A DNA stretch of 64,000 bases, from the NCBI GenBank assembly GCA_015698045.1, contig BLAL01000183.1:186001-250000 (forward strand), given 5' to 3'. The DNA is from Rhizophagus clarus (taxonomy: Eukaryota; Glomeromycota; Glomeromycetes; Glomerales; Glomeraceae). Shown one piece after another: positions 55,547 to 64,000 of this stretch (its first letter is position 1; each line of letters opens with the position of its first letter). The position numbers and the translations under genes are program-made. A model generated the notes under the pieces. It saw nothing but the letters and a program-made list of their open reading frames with translations. It was not told the origin of the DNA and searched no databases.

Positions 55547-57750
55547 TTTGCTTTCTTTTTAATTTTAAAAAATTAAAGTAATTTTACTAATCAAATTATT
55601 ATCATTTTCAAAATGATATATACAATATCAACAAAATTTTTTTTGATTTTGCCAAACATTTTAAATCTTATAAATTAAATATATCTTTTCTTTGCAATTA
55701 CTTAAAATTTTTTAGTAATATTTTTATTGGTATATTTACTATTTTAACTTTTATTTGCAATATTAAAGCTTAGCAATAATATTAATTATATAAATATCTT
55801 CTGGTAGAAAGGCAGTAGAAATAACCTTAGCTTTGGAACATATATACATATCAATAAATGCTATTTTATTAAATATTATTAAAGAAAAATTCAAAATATT
55901 TTTGGAAAATTGATTTTTTATATATAAAAATTAATTTATCATATAAATAATTATATAGAAATTATAGCTGATTTGGGATAAAATTAATGGTGCTATCTGA
56001 AACTAGGAAGTTTCAGTCACATGCTAAAACTGAAATGGTAAAACTAGTTTCAGAAAATTAGTCAATTCTGAAACTGCCAAAATTATCTGAAATTACTGAT
56101 ACTACCCAAAATTATTAAAACTGTATTTTATAATTAAATAATTGATAATTTACCATTTTTATGATTTTTTATTGAAAAAATTTTTATTTTTGAATTTATT
56201 ATGATAAATCACAAATTATATTGATCAATTTATTTCTTCATTTTTCAAAACTGTTAAATCAACATATTTTTTGATTATTACATATACATTTTGGAATTTT
56301 AACTTCTTCAAAATATTCTTCATAGCCATCTTCACCAGAATCCTGAACAATATATAAATATGTTAGATTTGAGTTTACTTGATGATCATATAAAAAAAAA
56401 AAACCTTATATAAGACTTTTATTTGCTTATTTTAATATAAAATTTTTAGTTGGTTAGATATTTAAATGCGTAGCTAAACTTATTTTTATTTCAGCTCAGT
56501 AATTGTATTTGCATAGCAGAACCCCTTATTCATATAACAAAGATTTATATATATATATATATAGAAAAAATTTTAATTTTTCACATATATCAAAAAAAAT
56601 TTTTACAAAAAATTTTTTTAAACTGATACTTTTTTTCTATTATTTTACACATTTTAATTTTATAAACATAATATTGTATTTAATATTTATAAAAAAAATC
56701 ATGTTTTTATAATAATATTCTCATTTTCTTATTTTTTGTTTGCTAATTTTACTCATATATAAAATGAATTTTGGACAATTGAAATTACCTTTTTATATTT
56801 AAGTAAATTATTCAGTAGTTGTAAAAGTATTTGTATTTCAATTTTTATGATTCTAAGTATAATATTTGTGAAGTTAATTATATTTTTTAAACGGTACTAA
56901 CTCCAAAAAATTTTTTTTTTCTCTTTTAACTTTAGGATGTAATAACATCACTTTGGTCAAATGAAATTACTTTTTATGTTTAAAAAGTTGTTCAGTGATA
57001 TTGAATTTACCTGCTTATAAATTTTTATAATGATTGGACTAATATTTGTGAAGTATTGGCTATTTTTGTATTATCAATTTTTTTGCGAAAACTCATTTTG
57101 CAACTTTGGAGTGTGATTTTACCACTTTGATCAAATAAAATCACCTTTTTTCGCTTAAATAAAGTTGTTCAGCAAAATTGAATTTACCTATAGTAAAATT
57201 TTAGAATGATTGGATTAATATTTGTAAAATACGACCAACTTTTGTACTTTTAATTATTTATCGTTTAAGTGATTTTAATTTTAAAGTGTAATTTTTTTTA
57301 TTTTAAATTAACTTGTTAACTTTAAGAAGTTGTTCAGAAGGGTTAACAATAATTTATATTTTAATTTTTATAAATCTAAATATAATAATATTTATAAAAA
57401 ATTCCAAATTTTAAAACTATTTTTAAAATAACAATAGTATATTAATATTATATTAATATTAATTAAAATTAAAAATTCTGAAGTTGGTATATCATTTTAT
57501 ATTATTAATTTATTAATATTTAGTGAATTAATTTCACAATTTTTTTTTGCAATGATATAAAAAATTAATTTACTATTATTATATATATATATATTATAAT
57601 TATATTATCTTTTTATACATAAATAAAATTATATATGTTAGAAAAAAAAATTGTGTAGTAGAATAAAAAATTCAAAGGTTATAATAAGAGTTTGCTTAGC
57701 AGAACTTAAAATAATTTACTTATTGATCATAGTAAATTTTAAAATTTTCA
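55547..57750. other. A+T-rich region with dispersed repeats
   Basis: Contains a block of repeated CTGAAACT/AGTTTCAG words at 55990-56120, a TA run at 56548-56566 and a satellite-like tandem repeat (listed). No gene recognised. Confidence 0.45.
56755..57420. repeat. diverged tandem repeat, about 170-180 bp, four units
   Basis: Each unit shares ordered words: CACTTTGGTCAAATGAAATT, GTTGTTCAG, GAATTTACCT, ATGATTGGA, TAATATTTGTGAAGT. Units begin near 56768, 56950, 57115 and 57290. The divergence indicates an old array. Confidence 0.7.
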
Positions 57751-57759
57751 TCTGACCTA

Positions 57760-58480
57760 TATATATATTGTTTAAGGTCCTTCTTAGTCACCTTTATGAT
57801 TATTATTATTATTTTCATTTCAGAGTTATTCTTTTTTTTCTATATAACCATCCTAATACAGAAAACATTCTTTTGCATAAAGTACTATGCGGTATTATTG
57901 CAAATATTTTAATGTTAGATTTCTCAAAAAAGGAGGTTGATCTTCACATGACATCCACCATGTGCATGGTATAATACAATTTTTAACAAATATTGTTGAA
58001 TAAGTATTTTGTTTGGCTTTAAAATTTAGCATTTAAGTAATTAAAATTTCTTGATCATTAATATTATACCTCATATTTTCCTATAACTTTTGCATGTATT
58101 CTGAAATTTTTGTCTACATATTCTTTAATCCATTACCTAAAAATGAATCTTTTTTTAAAAAATTATATTTAACTTTAACATTTGATAATACTAAATATTT
58201 CCTTCAATAACCAGGATGAAGGAAATATGCTAATATATATAGCATAACATCAAAAGATTCTCACCACTTATTAATAGAGGTTATTATATGATTTTAGAAA
58301 CCAGCTAAACTTTGTTTAATTGGAATCTTATTAATAGTACTTGCTAGTCAAATTAAAGTAATAAAACAATCAGCAAAAGTGGTATTAGATGCTTCAACAG
58401 ACAAAATAGACTTTTTTAACAGCTCTAATACTTTCAATATTAAGTTGATATTATGAAAAAATCTGTAAGAGGTAATTATT
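57760..58480 (-). mobile_element. hAT transposase C-terminal remnant
   Basis: The complement reads, in order and in changing frames, SVEASNTTFADCFITLI, LASTINKIPIKQSL, SFDVMLYILAYFLHP, WWMSCEDQPPFLRNLTLKY and IPHSTLCKRMFSVLGWLYRK. The last block is the hAT dimerisation signature (PHS-C-R-FSVLGW). Stops and shifts make it inactive. It ends near 58480, about 65 bases short of the 3.7-kb TIR element that begins at 58546; its N-terminal part was not found in this window. Confidence 0.75.
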
Positions 58481-58979
58481 TTTGCTATATTTTTTTTAAT
58501 AATATCCTTATGTTCATCTGTGACCTATTAATTTATTTTAAAATACATTGGGAAAAATTTTGGTTCACAGATCTGCGCAATTCTGCAGAATCCAATTCTG
58601 TGCAGATCTGAGGACATGCCGATATACAGCACTGAAAAATTTCATGGATTTCTGCGCAAATCTGCAAGCACAAAAAAACCTGCGAAATTTTTCAAAAATA
58701 AATCTGCGAAATTTTTCAAAAACACTAATGCAAAATTTACAATTAGGCAGTGTTTTAACTTTAATATTAACTAATATTAATTTATTAATTAAAGATATTT
58801 ACAAATTTAAAAGTACATATATTAAACTATTTTATTTGCTAACTAAATGCACTAATTAAAAAGTCCCCTTTTCTTTTCTTTACTGACATTCAAATTATGT
58901 TGTTATTAATAGTTTGGATATTGTTCCAGTTGGTTCGATTCCAACAAACAACTTTTAACTTTTTCAATCCAAAAAAACG

Positions 58980-61500
58980 CGTCAAAACGTGAAAATATTA
59001 TCGCTCCTAAAAAAAACCGTAGACCTACAATAAAAGAAAAGCAAAATATTAGCTGACTTTTCGTTCAAATAAAAAAAAATGAAATAATTTCGAAGATAAA
59101 TACCTTCAAAATTTTCGTCCAGAAGCCATAAACCTACAAGAAACAAAATAAATGAAATGTTAGCAAATGTTTTATTAAGAAATTTCAAAAAAATAGTAAA
59201 AAGAACTTCGTAAAGCACCTTCGAAGTTTTGTAACGTTCCAGGAAGTCCCAGACCTATAAAAATAAGCGTTAATAAAATGTCTCGTTAAAAAGGAAATTA
59301 AACAAATTTCGAAGTTTTACCTTCGAAATTTTTTCTAGGAATCCAACCGCAGACCTATAAAAGAAAGAATAAGAAAATAAAGAACGTTAGTAAACGTTCA
59401 TTTAATAAAAAAACCTAAAAATTAAAGGTACCTTCGAGAGATGTACAGTATTTTGACGTCCAGGATCTAAAAAGAAAGAAAAAATCAAATGTTAGTAACA
59501 TTCGTTATAATAGAAGTAAAAAGAAATTTGAAAGTGATGAATTACCTTTGAATGGAGTCCGAACTTCATCTGAATCTAAAAAAATAAAAAACATCAAACG
59601 TTAGCAACGTTCGTTAAACAAAAAAATTAAATTTTTTTTGAAGGTCATACCTTCAAAATAGTCTTCGAAAATGGTTACTAGATCTAAAAAAGAAAAAATG
59701 GACGTTAATAAACATTTATTAATATTTGTTAAATAAAAATAAAAAAAATAAATTGAAGGCCTTACCTTCGAATAGAGTCCAGTCTTCGAAATGGAATGTC
59801 TGAATCTAAAAAAATAAAAAAATGAACGTTAGTAACGTTCATTAAAATAAAATAAAAAAAAAAGTAAAAATTTTCGAAAATATTATATCTTCGAAATATC
59901 ATAGTCTGCCTCTAAAGGAGTTTCAGACTTAACAAATAAAAAAAATGAATATTAGTAACATTCGTTTAAAAAAAAACAAAAAAAAAATAATAATTTTTGA
60001 AGATATTATACCTTCGAAATATATTATAGTCCGCCCCTAAAAAAGTTCTGGACCTAAAAAAGAAAGAAAACGAACGTTAGTTAACGTTTGTTGAAATAAT
60101 AAAAAAAAATATTTTGAAGTTTCTTTATCTTCGAAATACCACAATCTGCTTCAAATTAGAGTTCCAGACCTAAAAAATGAAACAAAACATTAGTAATGTT
60201 TCGTAAAATAAAAATATAAAAAAAAAAATTTATTTCGAAATTTTTTTACCTTTGAAATAACTCGGTCTAATAAAAGTAAAAAAAAAAATTATTTTTTTTT
60301 TTTATTTACAGTAGTCTGCCTATAAAGGACTTCCAGACTTAAAAAATAAAAAAACAAACATTAGTAATATTCGTTTAAATAAAACAAAAAAAATAATAAT
60401 TTTTGAAGATATTTTACCTTCAAAATATCATATAGTCCGCCTCTAAAGGAATTCCAGACCTAAAAAAAGAAAGAAAACGAACATTAGTTAATGTTTGTTG
60501 AAATTAAAGTAAAAAAAATTGTTTTTTTTTACTTAATTGTCTGCCTCAAAATGGAGTTTTGGACCTAAAAAAAGGGATAAAAGCGAAACATTACTAATGT
60601 TTTGCTAAAATACAAAAAAAAATGATTTTTTTTACTTAAAGTGGTCCGTCTCTAATAGAGTTTTGGACCTAAAAAGAAAGAAAAGCGAAACATTACTAAC
60701 GTTTCGCTAAAATACAAAAAAAAAATAAATTTTTTTTTACTCTTAAAGTAGTCCGCCTCGAAATGGAGTTCTGAGACCTAAAAAAAAAGGAAAAAAAGCG
60801 AAACATTACTAACGTTTCGCTAAAATACAAAAAAAAAACATTTTTTTTTACTTGAAGTGGTCTGCCTCGAAATAGAGTTCTGGACCTAAAAAAAGGAAGA
60901 AATGCGAAATGTTACTAATGTTTCGCTCAGATACAAAAAAAAATCATTTTTTTTTTACTTAGTGATCTGTCTCGAAATAGAGTTCCAGACCTAGAAAAAA
61001 GGAAAAAAAGTTAAATGTTACTAATGTTTTGCTAAAATACAAAAAAAAATGAATTTTTTTTTACTCTTAAAGTAGTCCGCCTCGAAATGGAGTTCTGAAC
61101 CTAAAAAAAAAGAAAAAGAAATTGAATGTTAGTTAACGTTCGTTAAATTAAATCAATAAAAAAATCCAGAGCTATACTTCGGCTTCCGGACCCCAAAAAA
61201 AATTAAAATAACAAAAAAAAAGTCTGGAGCTGTACTTTGACTTCCAGACTTAAAAAAAATAAAAATCAAACATTTATAACGTTCATTAAATAAATTAATA
61301 TACTTGAAGGCTTTAACCTTTGAAATGAAGAGTCCAGAGTCGTTCTTCAGTGCCAAGGACCTCTAATCTTCGAAATGGAGAGTCCAGAACTGTTCTTCAG
61401 CATCAAGGATCTCTACCCTTTGAAGTGGAGAGTCCAGGGCTGTTCTTTAACATCCAGGACCTCTAACCTTCAAAATAGAGTCTAGAAAGGGCTTTGGGCT
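58980..61500 (-). repeat. micro-exon/mini-intron tandem array (array B), about 20 units
   Basis: On the complement, units of about 105-120 bp each contain a T-rich tract ending TTTTTTAG, an exon-like block of 30-45 nt, and a donor-like GTA. The consensus block begins GTCCAGAACTCC and ends GACTATGATATTTCGAAG; one copy reads SETPLEADYDISK. Other blocks read SDEVRTPFK and LVTIFEDYFE. Most spacers hold an inverted repeat over the donor (TTTTGAAG ... CTTCAAAA) and a second one 20-40 bases before the acceptor (CGAACGTTA ... TAACGTTCG). Unit acceptors lie near 59021, 59128, 59249, 59350, 59463, 59571, 59680, 59798, 59925, 60050, 60164, 60330, 60450, 60555, 60665, 60773, 60880, 60988 and 61098. Block lengths are not all multiples of three, so a continuous product is doubtful. 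Confidence 0.65.
61320..61490 (-). repeat. about 60-bp tandem repeats at the head of array B
   Basis: Three copies of GAAGAACAGYYCTGGACTCT followed by CCAYTTCGAAGGTTAGAGGT on the complement, without the T-rich spacer of the other units. They look like array blocks fused without introns, at the side from which transcription would enter. Confidence 0.6.
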
Positions 61501-62261
61501 TGTCCAAAACTTAGAAAAGAAACTACAAAAAAAAAAATTTTTAAAATAGCTTTGCAAGACAGATCTTATTATTTTTGTCCATAAAGCTTTGAAATTCGAA
61601 AACTTCCTAATTTCTCATTCATTCTGCACTTTAAAACCATAAGTAAAAAATTTTTGTTTGAATCCAGAACTTATACCTTTGACATTCCGTCAAACATTGG
61701 AAAACTTGTCTTAAAGACTTCGAACCTTATAAAGAAACAGTATTTTTTATTTTTTTTTTTAAAAAAAAAAATTATTCTTAAAGTCCAATTATCTGACAAG
61801 CTTCGAAGCTTAAAAAAGAATCCATTAAAAATTTATTTTTTTTTTCTTTGATATCTTTAAACAAATTAATTTTTTTAAGGCGTTAAAAAATTATTTCTTT
61901 AAAAGAATTATTTCTTTAAAAGTGTTATAAAATTATTTCTTTAAAGTGATAGAAAAAAATTATTTCTTTAAAAAAGTTTAAAAAATTAGTGATATAAAGT
62001 TTATCAAAATAAATATGCAAAGTTTATCAAATTAAAGAAGAAAATTGTGAAAATCTTTAAAGATTTTTGTACAAAGTATTTTTAAAAATCTGCAATTTTA
62101 GAGATTATCACAAATTTTTCATAAAAAAATCTTTGAAAAAATAAAAAAAATAATTTCTGTAGTATTGCGCAGATTCTTAATAAAATTGCATTAAAAAAAT
62201 GCGGCAATCTGCTAAAATCGCAGATCACTGCAGATCTGAACTAATATAACTTTCCCAATGA

Positions 62262-62925
62262 TGAAAGAAGCAAAATCATACGTGCTTATTATCTAAGTGT
62301 TATTGGCGAAAATTATATTCCAAATCAATTAATCTTTATTAATGAGAGCGCTAAGGATGAAAGAAATCTATCAAGATTTTATGAGTATTCTCTTCGGAAT
62401 ATACGAACATACAAAAAAATGGTATTTGTACGAGGAAAAAGATATACAATTCTACCTGCTCTAACTCTGGATGGATTTGTTGCCGTTGATATCTTCGAAG
62501 GAGCCTGCAATAAGAAAAGATTCATTGATTTTATACTCGATCAAGTAGTATGTAAATATTGTAATTTTATTATTTTATAATTTATAAATAATAACATAAG
62601 ACTTATTTCAATATAGGTACCTATTATGAATCCTTACCCTAGTAGTAATAATGTTATCGTGATGGACAATGCTAGAATTTATCATGACGTTAATCTTATT
62701 TCAATATTAGAAGGATTAGGATGTCGTGTAATTTTTCTCCCTCCTTATTCCCAGATTATAATCTTATAGAGACTGCGTTTTTGGTAATTAAATCATAGAT
62801 TAAACGTAATTGTGATTTTATGGAAGCCTGTAATAATCTGATATATTCTTTATTAGTTGTGTGTGGCCAAATCACTTCTCAAATGGCGCAATCTTTTTTT
62901 AAATCATCAATCTATATGTAAAAAT
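62262..62925 (+). mobile_element. Tc1/mariner-type (DDE) transposase remnant, 5' part missing
   Basis: Reads DERSKIIRAYYLSVIG, LIFINESAKDERNLSRF, TILPALTLDGFVAVDIFEG, then an intron-like gap (62550-62617, GTATGT to AATATAG), then PIMNPYPSSNNVIVMDNARI, LISILEGLGCRVIFLPPYS and, after a one-base shift, NLIETAFLVIKS. This is the catalytic core of a fungal DDE transposase. The first catalytic Asp, expected in FIDESAKDER, reads Asn; the second (VMDNA) and the Glu (LIETAF) are kept. The N-terminus is cut off exactly where the 3.7-kb TIR element ends. Confidence 0.82.
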
Positions 62926-63500
62926 ATCTTATTAAAAATAATAAATAAAATAAAATATATTACTATTGGTATAGTACAAATGGGTCATGGGTAAGTCACG
63001 GGTAATTCACTAGTTGAAAAAGGGCAATTCGGCCTAAATTTGACCAGGTTGAATATAGGTCGAATGATGATCTAACCTATGTCAAATTGAGGCCAATTTT
63101 TTTGGCACATTTAGGGTACCAATCATCTTAAATTCAGAAAGAAAATTTGATTGTCATTTTACCTATATTAGGACATTATTACATATTTATTCGACCCTAA
63201 AAAAACTATATTCGACTACTGTATATAACTGAATATAATTGATAAATAGGTCAAACTAAAGGTTTTTCAAGGTCAAATAATAGTAGTTTTATTAACATTT
63301 TATTTATAGCTACATATTATAATATTATATAAAATTCTATCTAACATTTATTTATCTATATATTATCACTTGTTATTATTCACATTAATCTATTCGCCAT
63401 TACTGTATATCCACAACCATCATCTATACAATCAAGTATCCTAAAAAATCCTAAATTCACATCATATAAAAGTCAAAGGGCAACCTAAAAAAAAAATAAA
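62926..63500. other. repeat-like region with hairpin
   Basis: GGCCTAAATTTGACCAGGTT (63031-63050) and AACCTATGTCAAATTGAGGC (63077-63096) form an inverted repeat around ATAGGTCGAATGATGATC. Direct repeats of GGGTAA/GGGTCA occur at 62985-63010. Probably a small TIR element; shared words with 26690-26840. No gene. Confidence 0.45.
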
Positions 63501-64000
63501 AAACGAATTCATTAATTAATGATTTGTAAAAATAAAAAAATTATAACCAATAAAAAACACACTATAAATCCGCATATCTAAAGATCTTAAAGAATAATTG
63601 TTCTTCTAAAAAAAAAATAAATAACAAAGCATTATTAAATATTTCGCTGAAAGAAAAAAAATAAAAACTAAAAAAAAATAATTAATTGCTCACCAAATTC
63701 TATGCGTCCAGATCCATCTAAAAAAAAGATATACTGGCAGATTTCATGTGTTCAAACTTGTCTAAAAAAAAGAATAAACACCGTTAAACAGAATAAATTC
63801 AATCAATAATCCTTATTATAAATATTCGATGAACCCGTCTAAAAAAAGAAAAATCAAAATGGTAATGTAAAACATTTTGTAAAAAAATAATTTCAGAAAA
63901 TCCTTAACTTACCAAAATCCCATCCCATGCATCCAAAGAGCCAAAAAGTTATCTAAAAAAATGTTATTATTTGCCAAAATCCCATATCACAGTAATCTGA
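63500..64000 (-). other. third micro-exon-like region (array C), running off the window
   Basis: On the complement, acceptor-like TTTTTTTAG words precede short blocks: ATAACTTTTTGGCTC onward ending at GTAAGTTAAG (about 63918-63955), ACGGGTTCATCG (63840), ACAAGTTTGAACAC (63762) and ATGGATCTGGACGC ending at GTGAGC (about 63695-63718). Spacers contain A/T hairpins such as CAAAATG ... CATTTTG. The layout resembles arrays A and B but units are more diverged. No start or frame can be set because the upstream part lies outside the window. Confidence 0.35.

Larger units (their letters stand above)
58546..62260. mobile_element. 3.7-kb TIR element carrying micro-exon array B
   Basis: Left end CATTGGGAAAAATTTTGGTT, then CAGATCTGCGCAATTCTGCAG. 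The complement of the right end is CATTGGGAAAGTTATATTAG, then TTCAGATCTGCAGTGATCTGC. Both ends thus share CATTGGGAAA and AGATCTGC-rich subterminal repeats. No transposase frame lies inside; the interior is almost entirely the array at 58980-61500 plus an A+T-rich 700-base right part with repeated TTATTTCTTTAAA words (61860-61980). A convincing target duplication was not found. It sits between a hAT remnant and a Tc1-type remnant. Confidence 0.65.

Noticed and set aside
57768-57974. plus-strand reading frame with an acceptor-like TTTCATTTCAG
   Set aside because: It is the antisense shadow of the hAT dimerisation region read on the minus strand.
58905-58960. tRNA-like T-arm (GTTGG TTCGATT CCAAC) with a flanking GTTGTT/AACAAC pair
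   Set aside because: Only about 24 bases separate the putative acceptor strand from the T-arm, leaving no room for D and anticodon arms. At most a tRNA-derived scrap or chance.
58980-61160. CRISPR-like appearance of regularly spaced repeats
   Set aside because: Units are 105-120 bp with conserved blocks and A/T spacers carrying splice signals, in a eukaryotic context; no cas genes.

Overview
The window looks like nuclear DNA of an arbuscular mycorrhizal fungus, most likely Rhizophagus irregularis or a close relative. This is an inference from very high A+T, many homopolymer runs, short GT-AG introns, a BTB-TLDc gene, a SAM domain of the AM-fungal type, and many decayed hAT, Tc1/mariner and LINE copies. 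No organism marker was searched.

The main content is a dispersed cluster of small MYB/SANT-like genes between 0.2 and 50.4 kb. Nine share one gene plan: a single MYB repeat interrupted by introns at the same places, a basic middle, and a C-terminal motif (R-M-x-[LI]-x-[YFH]-[IL]-[LIM]-[ND]) that is often repeated two or three times. Eight lie on the minus strand (239-1578, 2765-3617, 5073-5662, 8471-9128, 27609-28552, 30100-31014, 32227-32986, 37270-38315) and one on the plus strand (48081-49299). The first carries a SAM domain in front of its MYB repeat; the eighth is one base short in its MYB exon. Two further minus-strand genes (40656-41901, 49832-50421) are R2R3-MYB proteins that share the first MYB intron position. 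A 2.4-2.8 kb duplication (41668-44463 and 44808-47198) left a 5' fragment of the first R2R3 gene.

Other host genes are a single-exon BTB-BACK-TLDc protein (14790-16289, plus) and a cysteine-rich, probably frame-disrupted gene (25782-26421, minus).

Between 16.3 and 25.7 kb is a very A+T-rich repeat zone: a dead Tc1 copy with a MITE inside it, two LINE-like copies in opposite orientation (one with a clear 15-bp target duplication), and several further MITEs. A hAT transposase remnant lies at 13.6-14.6 kb. The right end (53-64 kb) is again mobile DNA: nested TIR elements, a hAT C-terminal remnant, a 3.7-kb TIR element (58546-62260) and a Tc1-type transposase remnant beside it.

Three regions (11.9-13.0 kb plus; 59.0-61.5 kb minus, inside the 3.7-kb TIR element; 63.5-64.0 kb minus) contain arrays of about 17-45 nt exon-like segments separated by short intron-like spacers. 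In the best array each spacer carries one inverted repeat across the 5' splice site and another near the branch point. Together with the repeated C-terminal motif of the MYB family, this is the most unusual structure in the window.
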